Source of the DNA: Methylacidimicrobium fagopyrum
GTDB lineage: Bacteria > Verrucomicrobiota > Verrucomicrobiia > Limisphaerales > UBA11358
Length of the DNA: 64,000 nt
NCBI GenBank assembly: GCA_026225255.1
Contig: JAMFSJ010000022.1
Coordinates: 50,075 to 114,074, forward strand
Reading direction: 5' to 3'
The notes below the pieces were generated by a model that was not told where the DNA came from, did not search any database, and was given only the letters and a program-made list of their open reading frames with translations. Positions 7,368-17,345 of this stretch are shown here, piece by piece. Made by a program: the position numbers and the translations under genes. Numbering within the stretch: the first letter of the stretch is position 1; the number at the start of each line of letters is the position of its first letter.

Positions 7368-9311
7368 TCAAAAACTTAAATAAGTATAAGCCTTCAATCC
7401 TCGTTCATAGTCATCCAGCAAACGCATCGCTTCGCTGGGTTTCATGCGGTCGGATTTGATGGCTTCATCCATCTGCGCTTTCATCTGGCGCTTGAGTTCG
7501 TTCTCGTCGTATTGCACTTGCGAGAGTGAATGAATGACGGTGGCGCCTTCGATGATTTCTTCGATGTAATAACCCGTCGGTTCGTCGGGTTCGAGGAAGA
7601 CGTGGACTTCGTTCACGCGGCCAAACAGATTGTGCAAATCGCCCATGATGTCCTGATACGCGCCCATTAGAAAAAATCCGATGTGATACGGATCCGGTTT
7701 GCTGTTGCCATTCGTGGTGACCAGCGGATGCAAGGGCAACGTGTCGCGCACGTCGCGGAGATCAATGAACTTGTTGATCTGGCCATCGGAATCACACGTG
7801 ATATCTACCAACGTGCATTCGCGCGTCGGACGTTCGTTCAAGCGCGCCACCGGCATGATGGGAAATAATTGGCCGAGCGCCCAATGATCGAGCAACGATT
7901 GGAACACGGAGAAGTTGCACAGATATTGGTCGCCCAGACTGTCTTCGAGCTTGAGGATTTCTTCCGGAATGTAAGCCTGACCTTTGAAGCTTTCGACGAC
8001 TTCACGGCTGATTTCCCAGTAAAGATTTTCAATTCGCGCTTTGTCCGGCAATTCCATCACGCCGAGCGTGAACATATTGTGCGCGTCTTCCTTGCGTTCC
8101 TGCGCGTCGTGAAACGCCTCGAGCTTGTTGAGCTTCGCAAGATTCTTTTTGATGTCGAGCAACTCTTTGACGAGCGGATGTTCGGTGTCGCCGTATTGAA
8201 ACGCTTCACCGGGACGAATTTTTTCAATCGCACCAAACACTTCCACGATCAACACGCTGTGATGCGCGACGATGGCGCGGCCGCTTTCGCTGACGATCGT
8301 GGGGTGCGGCACTTTTTCCGCGTTGCAGATGTCGGCGATGTAATAAACGATGTCGTTCGTGTATTCCTGCAACGAATAATTCGTCGAGGAATCGAACGCG
8401 CTGCGCGAACCGTCGTAATCCACGCCGAGGCCGCCGCCAACGTCCATGAATTCGATCGCAAAACCCATCTTGACCAATTTTGCGTAAAAGCGCGCGGCTT
8501 CTTGCACGGCTTTTTTCACCGTCAAAATATCCGGCACCTGCGAACCGATATGGAAGTGCAGCAGCTTCAGGCAATGGCCGAGATTTTCTGCTTTCAACAT
8601 TTCCGTCGCGGTCAAAAGCTCGACGGTGCTCAAACCGAACTTCGCGTTTTCGCCGCCGCTTTCGGCCCATTTACCCGCGCCCTTGCTCAACAACCGCGCG
8701 CGGATCCCGATGAGCGGTTCGACGCCGAGCTGTTTGGAAATCGTGATGATGTGGCGCAACTCCTCGAGTTTTTCCACGACCATGATGACGCGTTTGCCGA
8801 GCTTGATGCCGAGCAGCGCCATCTTGATGAACTCCGCGTCCTTGTAGCCATTGCAAATAATTAGGCAGCCTTGTTGGTTTTGCAGCGCGAGGCCAGCGAA
8901 CAGTTCCGGTTTGCTGCCGACTTCGAGGCCGAAATCGAACGCCTTGCCCGCGTCGAGAATTTCTTCCACGACTTCGCGCAACTGATTCACTTTGATCGGA
9001 AATACGCCGCGATATTTGCCCTGATAATTAAATTCCGCGATGGAGTTGCGGAAGGCGTTATTGATGGCCTCCACGCGGTGCCGCAAAATATCCTGAAAAC
9101 GAATGAGCAGCGGAAATTTCAAGCCGCGGCTTTTGGCTTCTTCAATCACGTCCGTAAGGTCCACACTTGCGCCCGCTTCTTGCAACGGCGTCGCGACGAC
9201 GTGCCCCGCGTCGTTGATGTCAAAATACTTCGCGCCCCAGCGTTGAATGTTGTAAAGCGCGCGGGCGGCTTCGATATCCCACGGGCGCACAGTTTCAGTT
9301 GAATTGCTCAT
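7368..9311 (-). CDS. speA: Biosynthetic arginine decarboxylase
   Basis: A 647-residue PLP enzyme converting L-arginine to agmatine, the first step of putrescine synthesis by the agmatine route. The PLP lysine is K107 in GVFPIKVNQ. DVGGGLGVDYDGS is the glycine-rich phosphate-binding loop, and the N-terminal WDIEAARALYNIQRWG is characteristic of SpeA rather than of diaminopimelate decarboxylase. The length matches the bacterial SpeA family. It probably has its own promoter (9333-9360). No agmatinase or agmatine deiminase gene is in this window. Confidence 0.95.
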   Translation of the reverse strand: MSNSTETVRPWDIEAARALYNIQRWGAKYFDINDAGHVVATPLQEAGASVDLTDVIEEAKSRGLKFPLLIRFQDILRHRVEAINNAFRNSIAEFNYQGKYRGVFPIKVNQLREVVEEILDAGKAFDFGLEVGSKPELFAGLALQNQQGCLIICNGYKDAEFIKMALLGIKLGKRVIMVVEKLEELRHIITISKQLGVEPLIGIRARLLSKGAGKWAESGGENAKFGLSTVELLTATEMLKAENLGHCLKLLHFHIGSQVPDILTVKKAVQEAARFYAKLVKMGFAIEFMDVGGGLGVDYDGSRSAFDSSTNYSLQEYTNDIVYYIADICNAEKVPHPTIVSESGRAIVAHHSVLIVEVFGAIEKIRPGEAFQYGDTEHPLVKELLDIKKNLAKLNKLEAFHDAQERKEDAHNMFTLGVMELPDKARIENLYWEISREVVESFKGQAYIPEEILKLEDSLGDQYLCNFSVFQSLLDHWALGQLFPIMPVARLNERPTRECTLVDITCDSDGQINKFIDLRDVRDTLPLHPLVTTNGNSKPDPYHIGFFLMGAYQDIMGDLHNLFGRVNEVHVFLEPDEPTGYYIEEIIEGATVIHSLSQVQYDENELKRQMKAQMDEAIKSDRMKPSEAMRLLDDYERGLKAYTYLSF

Positions 9312-9332
9312 CTCAATAGTTCAGAACAGCGA

Positions 9333-9360
9333 ACTATAAAATGACTGGCGAAGAAAGCAA
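9333..9360 (-). promoter_or_regulatory. Predicted promoter of speA
   Basis: On the minus strand TTGCTT (9360-9355), a 16-bp spacer and TATAGT (9338-9333), with the ATG 21 bp further on. The leader would be only about 14 nt. Confidence 0.45.
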
Positions 9361-9485
9361 TAATCACCTTGAAAAAATTTGGTGACGAAAACGCAAAAAA
9401 CTCCCAGCCGCCAAGCTCCCGAGAACCTCCCAATTTCAAAATTAATAGTTGCTATCAAACGACAATCGTCGCGGAGCGACACCGA

Positions 9486-9518
9486 AAATTAGCCAGACAC
9501 ACAGTGTCTGGCTAATTT
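9486..9518. terminator. Perfect 15-bp hairpin after the giant gene
   Basis: AAATTAGCCAGACAC (9486-9500) and GTGTCTGGCTAATTT (9504-9518) pair perfectly over a 3-base loop. It lies 24 bp after the stop of the giant minus-strand gene and 127 bp before the predicted speA promoter. The A/T ends of the stem make it usable in both directions. It could instead be a small palindromic repeat element; a second palindrome (GTCGCGGAGCGAC, about 9468-9480) lies next to it. Confidence 0.6.
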
Positions 9519-9542
9519 CCTTGGGTCACTTCGCGGCAAATT

Positions 9543-12500
9543 TCATAGCTTTGCGCGCAACGTCAGCCGTGACATAACGGCAACCCACGCCCACAGGATC
9601 AAAAACGTTCCTGCGGCCGCCAGTCCGCGCAGTGGCCAGCTGACGGCTTTCGTGCTCGCCGCGAAAAGTTGGACCGTCATCGGTTTGCCGCCTTCGGTTT
9701 GCAGGACTTGCGTGAACGCAAAATGCAGACCGCGCACCGGCAGATTCACACGCAACGGTTGCACTTTGGCGGTCACAATTTCCTGGGCCGCCTGCAACTT
9801 TTGCCATTGCTGGCCGGCGGCGACGTCGTCGTATTGCAGACCGAGCGATGGCGATTGATCGGTGCTGTTTGCGCCGCCACTAATGCGTCCGACGTTGATT
9901 GCGGTAAAATTATTTTGCGCTAGAACAAGATTGCTCGCCTGCGCGGTTTGCAGGTCTATCCCCAATTTATCCACGTTGCTGCTGTCGTCTTTGTTGGCAT
10001 ACGCCCGCGTCTTGGCGCGGTTAAAAGTGGCGCTGGCCTCCCGCGTGTTGCCGTCGGCGAGTTGACGCCGCGCTTCGTTCACGTCTCGATCCACCTCAAT
10101 TTTAGCATCCGTTTTCTTGGCCTGTTCCATGCGCGAATAATCGAGGAGAGAAAAGCTGGTGGAAGCCGATTCCAGCGCCAGCGCAATTTCCCGCGTCATG
10201 CTGCCGGAAAAATTCTGGTAATCATAATCTGGCGGCAAATAAATTTCCCAACGCGCATTTTTCAACGGCACATCAAACTGCGGCGAGACGAAACCAACAT
10301 TGCCTTTCACCCGGGGAAATTGATTCGTATCCACGTAAGTCAATTCCACGGACAAGGCGCCGGCGTCCGCGCCAGACGGTTCGATGGGCAATAGCAATTT
10401 TCCATCGTGCAAACTCGGGCGCACCGCTTGACCCGCGACAAACGCCGACCAAATATTCGCGCCCGCGGGCAGGGCGACTTCGAGAAATTGCCGGCCATTA
10501 TTGCGCACCGAGAGCGACATCTCGGTCATCATCTGGCCGTCGTCGGCCACGACGCTGGTGAATTGCGCGCTGTCCACGAGCGCTTGTAAAACCGCCGCTT
10601 CATCAAACCGCCGCACGTCCAGCGCGAGCCGATAGCCCGGACGCGCGTAACGATACGCGAGCGTCAGCGTGCTGTCCGGACTGCCCGCCCAATCGGGGAA
10701 ATCGCCCACGTCCGCACGTTGTAAATTTGTCGCGACCGCTTCACTGACTTGCAACGGCGCTTTGGCTGCGATCGCGAGCAATCCCGTTTCGCGTTCCACA
10801 CCGTCCGCAGAAATTCCCGCCAGTTCCCACGCGTTGGTTTGGTCTGGACGCGGCTGATCCCACGTCACCGTGAGCGGATAAAATCCGCGCACCGGACTTT
10901 GCAATTCCACGCGCCAGACCTCGCCGGTCTGTTCGCGACTACGGATATTTGCGCCGGTGATCTCGACATTTTTAAACTCCGCCGGCACGCGCACGCGCAA
11001 CTCTTTCACCGGCGCATTCGCGATGTCATAACGGATTTGCGCGCGACCATTCACGAGCGTTTCCGTGAGCGTGAATGTGTTGACGATTTCTGCGCGCACC
11101 CACGCCGCCACGCTTTCGGTGGCCACCGTTAATTTCCATTCCGGCGCGGCGGTTGGCGTGGCGGAAATAAATTTATACGCCAGCACATTTCCCGCGCCCG
11201 CGATCGACCCGGCATCCGGCAACGACACCGCCGGAATCTCCGTGAGGCCGTCGAATGTTTCCGTTTTCACCGCCACGCCCGGCTCGGCTGAAACGGCGAT
11301 GAAACCCGTGAGCTTCGCCGCCGCGAGTGGCTGCACGCCCGCGATGGCCAGCGACTTCGGCAAGCCCTTGAAATCGCGCGCCAATTCGAGGTTCAACGTG
11401 TAAGCGCCCAGCGTGCGCTCTTTCAGCGTCACCTCCAGAATATGCGTGCCGCCGTCATTGCTTTCAGCGGTTTGTTGCAAATTATTTCCGTTCACGTTTT
11501 CAACGCGATAGCCATCTGGCAGCACGATCTTCAAAATAAAAACGCCCGCGCGTTTGATCGTGTAATCCAGCGTCGCCGCCAACGAAATTTGTTCGGCGCT
11601 TACGCGAAAATGGTTGCGCGCGACGACTTCGGTTTCCGGCCGGATCGTTTCGGTGTGGACCCGCAACGCAAATTCAGGATTCGCAAACCGGAACACGCTC
11701 GCCAGGTTGCCGAGCTTGTCCGCGCCCGCGAACTCCGCCGCGTCGACGCGTTCCAAACCGGACGTCGTCGCGACAGACATTGCCAATTCATCCGCGCCGC
11801 GCAACGCGACCAAACCATTTTCGCGTTTCACATCCAACGCGTGCGGCAGCTCGACGACAACGTCCGTCGGCAGCGCGTCCAAAACTTTTTCCGTCTCCAG
11901 CGTGAGTTGCCACGCGGGTGAAAGGCCGCGCAATAAATCCACGCTTAAAACAGATTGGCCATGGTCGGTTTTAACTTCCCACGTGCGGATTTCCTTGCCT
12001 TCGACGCGCAATAATTTTTGCCCAACGGGTAACGCCACGCGCGCCGAACGCAATTCGCCTTGGGTGATCTGATAATCCAGTGTCGTGCGCACGTTCACCA
12101 CGCCGCCGCCGAAAGTGACGAGCGCGGCGTTTTGGCAGAACACCGTCGCGGCCACTTCCGCCGCGCGTTTCACTCTCGGTGTCCATTGTAACTCGACATG
12201 GTCGGCGGAACCCATCACGGCGGTGACGCGCGTTTTATCTTTTTCCAAAATTCGTTGGAACGAAATGGCCGTGGGAAAATCCACATCCGCTCCGGCTTCA
12301 TCCAGCGTCAATGCCACCTGGCTTGAAAGCGCCGGTGGAATTGCAAACGCGAGCCGCCGTTTCGTCACGTCACCGTCAATTTTGACGAGCAGCTTGATCT
12401 GCAAGGTCACGTCGCCGCGCGCCGCCAAACGCGCCGCGAGCGTGTTACCGTCGCGGACGAGTTCAGCGCGACCGTTCTTGGCGGAAAATTGTTGCACTAC

Positions 12501-15500
12501 CACATCATCGCCAAAGAGCGGAACCACTTGGCCGGCGTCGGTGGCGAAAAGTTGCAACGTCACGTCCAGGTTCGCCACGCGGTCGTTTATCATGCCGACG
12601 TAATTGGCGGAAACGATGGAAGCTTTGAGCGAATTGGCGATTGGCGATTGCCGACTGCCGATTTCTGAAATCGCAGTTGGCGCGGGCGCGGCGGCGGCGG
12701 CGAAGTTCGTGCCGAGCAACAGGGCGATGAGAAGGGTGGCGACGATGGGGGGAATTCCCAGGCCGGTTTCCGGCGATTTTGGCGTCGTCTCTTCGCTGAT
12801 GATTTCCGGTTCGCTGATGCGCGGCCAATATTTCCAGACCAGCCACGCGATGGCGGCGAGCGTCACAACGGGAAACCCGACGATGAGCGCGTCGTGCAAT
12901 GCGCGCCATTGGATCAGCAAACTGCACACCGAACCGAGGATCAACGCCAGCGCGACGGTGAGGATCAAAGTGTTGCGCGAGACCTTCCGCCATTGCCAAA
13001 TCCAGATGACGAGGCCGAGCAGAAATGCCGCGCTTTGCCATGCCATTTGCATCATCTGAAATGAGTGCATGGTCATGACGCGGGCGCGAATCGAAAGCGG
13101 TTCGTCGCGGACGTTGAGCACTTTCGTGAATAAAAACGGCTGGCCCGTTTGCGGCAATTCAATACGGAGTGAACGAATGCCCGCCGTCATCGGCACCGGA
13201 CTCCTTGGCGGGGCAACGGCGAAGGCGATGACTCCATTGGTGGCAAAACTCTCGGAAGCAAGTCCATTTCCGCCGCCACTACCGCCGCCGCCACCCCAGC
13301 TGTGCGTCGCGCCGTTGGCGAAAAGATTTCCCCCCATCGGCGATGCTCCTGCGGGTCGGCCGCCCGAAAGTTGCCCCGCAAAAATAGCTTCCTTCTGTTG
13401 TTGCCCGGCGATTTCTTGTGGCGTTTCGGCCAACACCAAACCGCGTTGGGAAATTTCGGCGAACCGCGCGTCGGTCATTTGCTGAACACTGCCGTCGGCG
13501 AACAACACTTCGCAATGACCGTTGAAAATCGGGCTGTAAGCGAGCACCGATTCCGGCTTCAGAACATTCAGCGACATGCCGCCGCCGAGATACGTGTAGC
13601 GTTGTCCGGTCTCCGTGTCGTAAGTGATTTTATCCGTGCCAAGTTCGTCCTTCATTTCGTCGAACGACAGCGGCAAACGGTCGTTATTATCACCGGCAAA
13701 AATCCGCGCGGCCAAGCCGACCTCTTTGAGATTGTTGACTGAATTGATGCGTTGCGCCTTGCGCTTGGCGCTGGCGAGCGCCGGCAATAACATCGCGCCC
13801 AACACGGCTAAAATCGTCACGACCGCGAGCAATGTGATGACGCCATTCCAACCGCGGCGCACGGCGGAAATCACCAGCGCGATCACGAGAAATGCGAGCA
13901 GACCGATGAATAAAATCGCGCCGCCGGCTTCGTGCAATACCTGTCCGTAGAATGTGAGGAATTTTTCCCACGCATCGAGCAGTTCGTAAGTCGTGCCATG
14001 CGCGATGTTCATGCTGCCGCCGAAGTCCGACAGCCGCAGCGACGGCGGCACGAGCAGTTGCCACTCGGCGTAGGTATTCGGGATGTCCGTGCGCGGGGCG
14101 TCGAGCTGCAACGGTTTTCCCCAACGCGACGCGAGCACGCCGTTCGTTTGCGCATACACGATGTCCACCGCGAACGTCTGGTCGCGGTCCGCGGCACGCG
14201 GGAGCGAAACCAAAATCCAATCCCCGTCACGCTCCGGTTTGGCAGGCTGATTATTGACGAAGCAGCTCCACAATTTTGCGTCGGCGGGCAATTGAAAACG
14301 TTGAAATTGTTTCTCATTATTTTTCACCATGAATGACGCTTGTGTGAGCATATCGCCACTTTTAGTGAGCACCGACGTGATTTGCGTGCGGTCGACGACG
14401 GCTTCGAGCACGCGCGTTTCCGCGTAGCGTTTGACGTCCACCGACAAATCGTATTGGTCGCCCGTGTAGGAATACGCGAGCACGACGGCGCGCGTGATCA
14501 GTGAACGATCAGCCGCGGATAACTCGGTTTCATCCATGCGGCGCAACGGGTCGCTCGCGGATTTTTCGTTGAGTTGCAAACTCGCGGCGGTCGTGATGGC
14601 GATGGAACCAGTCTCGCGTTCCACGTCCACGGCATGGACGCCGCCAATCGGCAACGTCGCGTTCTGCGCGTCGAATTGAAAATCGTAAGTGACGACCAAG
14701 GTGTAACCGCCCCAAACTTTATCCTGTAAACCAATCGTCCAAACGTCGCGGTTCAATTCTTTGCGCCGGATGTTCGGGCCGGTGAATTCGACGTTCTTGC
14801 AATTCGCCGGCACTTTGATTTTGAATTCTTGCACGCCTTGATTCACGAGTCCGTAACGGATCGTCGCGCTGCCGCCGACCAAGCCATCGCCGATGGTGAC
14901 GAGATTAAAAACATCCGCCACCACGCGCGCCGCCAAGCGTTCGCTGGCGATGGATAATTTCCAATCCGGCTGTTCCGCGTTGTAAGCGAGAATTTCATCC
15001 GTGCGCTCCGGCAGGCGATTCACGGGAATTTCCCGCAAGCCTGCGAGCGTGCCCGTGCGCAACCGGATGCCCGCCGCCGCCGCCGCGCCGATCTGCGCGG
15101 TTTCTTTCGCTGCGCCCGTCACGCGCAACGGGGCCACGTCAATCTGTTCGGGAAATTTTTTGATCGCCGATTCAAGTTGCACGGTCAATTGCCGCGCCCC
15201 GAGCAAGCGCGTGGAAAAATTCACCACGATTTTTCCGGCGCGAACATTCCAATCATCAATGCCGTCACCGCGCACATCGGCGATGGCGAAGCCGGGCGGC
15301 GAGGTTAATTCCAGTGTGTAAATACCGGCCTTCTCCACGTTCAACGCCAGCGTGTGCGCGATCACTAAACGCGTTTCTTCCAGCCGCGCCCGGATGCGGT
15401 CGGCGACCGTGATGACCGGTTCAACCGGCTTCAGTTTCAGTGCGAGCGTGAAGGGTCGCGCATTGAATTGATAGGCTGCGAGCGCGTTGCCCGTCGCGTT

Positions 15501-16460
15501 GACCTGTCGCAAACCGGCGAGCGTTGTGGTTTCAACCAATGTGTCTTCGGCGGCAACCGTGAGCGAACCGGATTCGCGTTCGACGTTCAGCGGTTGCGGC
15601 GGATTCAAATTGGAATTTTCCGCTGTGCCGTCCACGACCTGTTCGGAATACAACGTGAGGTCGTAATGATTTTCCACCGGCTTGATAAATTCGATACTCA
15701 ACGTCTGATGATCGCCGTCCGTCGTCGTGTGCCAGTCACGAATCTGTTCGCCTTCGAGCCGCGTGAGCGATTGCGTCAGCGGCAACGCGAGCGTGAGCTG
15801 CGCGGCGTTGCCCTGGACGATCTCGTAGTGAAATCGGCTCGTGTATTTGATGACCGTTGGCGTGACTTGCGCCGCGATCGCAGAATCCACCGTGAGCAAC
15901 GTTTTGTGCGCGACTTCGGCGACCCGGCTTTGCCAGCGTAAACCGACCGTTTGATCCGCGCCGAGAAAACCCGTGACGCACGCCACGCCATTAGTTTTAA
16001 CCGCATCCAGCAACGTGCCGTTGAGTAATTCAATTTTTGTGTCCACGCCCGACGCTTGCGCCGTGACCGCCGTGATGGTTGCCGCTGGGCCGGTAAATGA
16101 AATTTGATTCCACGGTTCGTGCCACTGAATTTTAGCGACAATTGCCAGTTTGAATTTGAATTCCCCTGCACGCGTGGCGACCAGCAGATAGTGATCACCA
16201 GTGCGAACGATTTTCAAACGATCAGGCAGTTGCGTCGGCAAAATCGCCACGTCGCCCGTGAGCAGTAGCACGGAATTTTCGCCCGCCGCCGTGGCCACAG
16301 CGGCCACATCCAACGTGAACCGCGCCTCGTCATCCGTGAGTTTACCCTCGTAACGGATTTCACGGATCGTCAACGCGCCATCCGGCTCCGTCCTGATTTT
16401 TTTGGCCTCGGCGGCGTAACTGACCAATAGGCACGCGAGCAAGGTAACGATAATTTTCAT
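9543..16460 (-). CDS. Giant internally duplicated secreted/membrane protein with embedded pilin-like segment
   Basis: 2305 residues. Signal peptide at 1-19. Copy A (about 183-840) and copy A' (about 1430-2105) align over their length: paired landmarks are VEFTGPNIR/VEITGANIR, DVERETGSIAI/GVERETGLLAI, VLEAVVDRTQ/VLQALVDSAQ and the FGGSMN/FSGSMT end motif. Each is followed by a short shared module (IRSLRIELP/VQPLRVNLP) and membrane segments. Between A and its module sits a pilin-like stretch (about 865-1010) with MLLPALASAKRKAQ and VLFADGSV. Membrane spans are near 842-865, 870-895, 1137-1215 and 2275-2300. Mature regions look all-beta. A GGAG 8 bp before the ATG is a rare Shine-Dalgarno here. 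It is divergent from an ECF sigma operon. The function is unknown. Confidence 0.85.
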   Translation of the reverse strand: MKIIVTLLACLLVSYAAEAKKIRTEPDGALTIREIRYEGKLTDDEARFTLDVAAVATAAGENSVLLLTGDVAILPTQLPDRLKIVRTGDHYLLVATRAGEFKFKLAIVAKIQWHEPWNQISFTGPAATITAVTAQASGVDTKIELLNGTLLDAVKTNGVACVTGFLGADQTVGLRWQSRVAEVAHKTLLTVDSAIAAQVTPTVIKYTSRFHYEIVQGNAAQLTLALPLTQSLTRLEGEQIRDWHTTTDGDHQTLSIEFIKPVENHYDLTLYSEQVVDGTAENSNLNPPQPLNVERESGSLTVAAEDTLVETTTLAGLRQVNATGNALAAYQFNARPFTLALKLKPVEPVITVADRIRARLEETRLVIAHTLALNVEKAGIYTLELTSPPGFAIADVRGDGIDDWNVRAGKIVVNFSTRLLGARQLTVQLESAIKKFPEQIDVAPLRVTGAAKETAQIGAAAAAGIRLRTGTLAGLREIPVNRLPERTDEILAYNAEQPDWKLSIASERLAARVVADVFNLVTIGDGLVGGSATIRYGLVNQGVQEFKIKVPANCKNVEFTGPNIRRKELNRDVWTIGLQDKVWGGYTLVVTYDFQFDAQNATLPIGGVHAVDVERETGSIAITTAASLQLNEKSASDPLRRMDETELSAADRSLITRAVVLAYSYTGDQYDLSVDVKRYAETRVLEAVVDRTQITSVLTKSGDMLTQASFMVKNNEKQFQRFQLPADAKLWSCFVNNQPAKPERDGDWILVSLPRAADRDQTFAVDIVYAQTNGVLASRWGKPLQLDAPRTDIPNTYAEWQLLVPPSLRLSDFGGSMNIAHGTTYELLDAWEKFLTFYGQVLHEAGGAILFIGLLAFLVIALVISAVRRGWNGVITLLAVVTILAVLGAMLLPALASAKRKAQRINSVNNLKEVGLAARIFAGDNNDRLPLSFDEMKDELGTDKITYDTETGQRYTYLGGGMSLNVLKPESVLAYSPIFNGHCEVLFADGSVQQMTDARFAEISQRGLVLAETPQEIAGQQQKEAIFAGQLSGGRPAGASPMGGNLFANGATHSWGGGGGSGGGNGLASESFATNGVIAFAVAPPRSPVPMTAGIRSLRIELPQTGQPFLFTKVLNVRDEPLSIRARVMTMHSFQMMQMAWQSAAFLLGLVIWIWQWRKVSRNTLILTVALALILGSVCSLLIQWRALHDALIVGFPVVTLAAIAWLVWKYWPRISEPEIISEETTPKSPETGLGIPPIVATLLIALLLGTNFAAAAAPAPTAISEIGSRQSPIANSLKASIVSANYVGMINDRVANLDVTLQLFATDAGQVVPLFGDDVVVQQFSAKNGRAELVRDGNTLAARLAARGDVTLQIKLLVKIDGDVTKRRLAFAIPPALSSQVALTLDEAGADVDFPTAISFQRILEKDKTRVTAVMGSADHVELQWTPRVKRAAEVAATVFCQNAALVTFGGGVVNVRTTLDYQITQGELRSARVALPVGQKLLRVEGKEIRTWEVKTDHGQSVLSVDLLRGLSPAWQLTLETEKVLDALPTDVVVELPHALDVKRENGLVALRGADELAMSVATTSGLERVDAAEFAGADKLGNLASVFRFANPEFALRVHTETIRPETEVVARNHFRVSAEQISLAATLDYTIKRAGVFILKIVLPDGYRVENVNGNNLQQTAESNDGGTHILEVTLKERTLGAYTLNLELARDFKGLPKSLAIAGVQPLAAAKLTGFIAVSAEPGVAVKTETFDGLTEIPAVSLPDAGSIAGAGNVLAYKFISATPTAAPEWKLTVATESVAAWVRAEIVNTFTLTETLVNGRAQIRYDIANAPVKELRVRVPAEFKNVEITGANIRSREQTGEVWRVELQSPVRGFYPLTVTWDQPRPDQTNAWELAGISADGVERETGLLAIAAKAPLQVSEAVATNLQRADVGDFPDWAGSPDSTLTLAYRYARPGYRLALDVRRFDEAAVLQALVDSAQFTSVVADDGQMMTEMSLSVRNNGRQFLEVALPAGANIWSAFVAGQAVRPSLHDGKLLLPIEPSGADAGALSVELTYVDTNQFPRVKGNVGFVSPQFDVPLKNARWEIYLPPDYDYQNFSGSMTREIALALESASTSFSLLDYSRMEQAKKTDAKIEVDRDVNEARRQLADGNTREASATFNRAKTRAYANKDDSSNVDKLGIDLQTAQASNLVLAQNNFTAINVGRISGGANSTDQSPSLGLQYDDVAAGQQWQKLQAAQEIVTAKVQPLRVNLPVRGLHFAFTQVLQTEGGKPMTVQLFAASTKAVSWPLRGLAAAGTFLILWAWVAVMSRLTLRAKL

Positions 16461-16689
16461 GATGATCTCCGGGGTTCAGGTTGGTGGTCGTTGGAATAAA
16501 CTGGTTTCACTAAAAAAGATTTAGCCTCCGCCGTGAGCGATGTGTGCGAGCCGTGGGTAAAAGTTTTGTAAAAAAATTGTCGCGCCGATTCCGCCCGGTA
16601 TGTGATTTTTTTAAAGTTAAACCGTTCGTTCATACCCAGTCAGACGGAAGGCCGATAAAAATGCTCCCGTGAATTTTGCTGCTTGGTAT

Positions 16690-16718
16690 TTGGAATTTTC
16701 CCGGAGTTTGAATAAATT
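16690..16718 (+). promoter_or_regulatory. Possible promoter of the ECF sigma operon
   Basis: TTGGAA (16690-16695), 17 bp, TAAATT (16713-16718), then 6 bp to the ATG at 16725. The match to consensus is moderate, but the geometry equals that of three other starts in this window. An ECF-type promoter elsewhere in the 264-bp divergent region is equally possible. Confidence 0.35.
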
Positions 16719-16724
16719 TCCGCG

Positions 16725-17345
16725 ATGTCTCTCGAAGTCGAATTGCTGGCGCGTTGCCGTCGTGGCGAAACCGCCGCGTGGGACGAGCTGTTCGACCGGC
16801 ATTACGCAGCGGCGGGACGTTTTGTTTTTCAACTTGCCCCGGATTTTTCCCGCGAAGATAGCGAGGAAATTTGTCAGGAAGTTTTTCTTTCCGTCATCAA
16901 AAATCTCGATTCGTTCCAAGGCGAAAGTCAGTTTCAAACGTGGCTGTTCCGCATCGCCGCGAACAAGGCGCGCGATTTTCGCGAGAAACGCATCGCGGTC
17001 AAACGCGGTGGCGGTCGGACGACTATTTCGTTATCGGCGGAAAATCCTGAAACCGGTCTGACGCCCGATCCGGCGGATCATTTGCCCGCGCCGGATGAAA
17101 ATTTGATGAACGCCGAACAGATGTCGCTCATTCACGAATCGCTCGCGCAACTGGGCGAACCGTGCCGCGAAATCGTCGAGCTGCGTTATTTCGGCGACTT
17201 GAGTTATGAGGAGTTGAGCGCCACTTTGGAATTGAATCCGAAAACCGTCAGTTCGCGCCTGAGCAAATGTCTGGATCAGTTGGAAACTGCCACGCGTAAA
17301 ATTTTTTCACGGGAGAAATTAGAAGTTTTCCCGTCTAACGGATGA
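16725..17345 (+). CDS. ECF-type RNA polymerase sigma factor
   Basis: 206 residues with sigma region 2 (about 20-90; the EICQEVFLSV and FQTWLFRIAANKARDFR stretches are typical) and region 4 (about 140-195; PCREIVELRYFGDLSYEEL as the helix-turn-helix). The lengthy linker at about 95-135 is proline- and acid-rich. ECF sigmas redirect RNA polymerase to a small regulon and are usually held by a membrane-bound anti-sigma encoded next door. Here the next gene overlaps by 4 bp (ATGA) and has one membrane span, fitting that role. Confidence 0.92.
   Translation: MSLEVELLARCRRGETAAWDELFDRHYAAAGRFVFQLAPDFSREDSEEICQEVFLSVIKNLDSFQGESQFQTWLFRIAANKARDFREKRIAVKRGGGRTTISLSAENPETGLTPDPADHLPAPDENLMNAEQMSLIHESLAQLGEPCREIVELRYFGDLSYEELSATLELNPKTVSSRLSKCLDQLETATRKIFSREKLEVFPSNG

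Noticed and set aside
7869..8864. Open frame of 331 codons on the plus strand opposite speA
   Set aside because: It mirrors speA codons and has no domain or promoter; speA is certain.
9486..9518. The perfect hairpin as a terminal repeat of an insertion sequence
   Set aside because: It stands alone, with no transposase or second copy nearby; a terminator is the simpler explanation.
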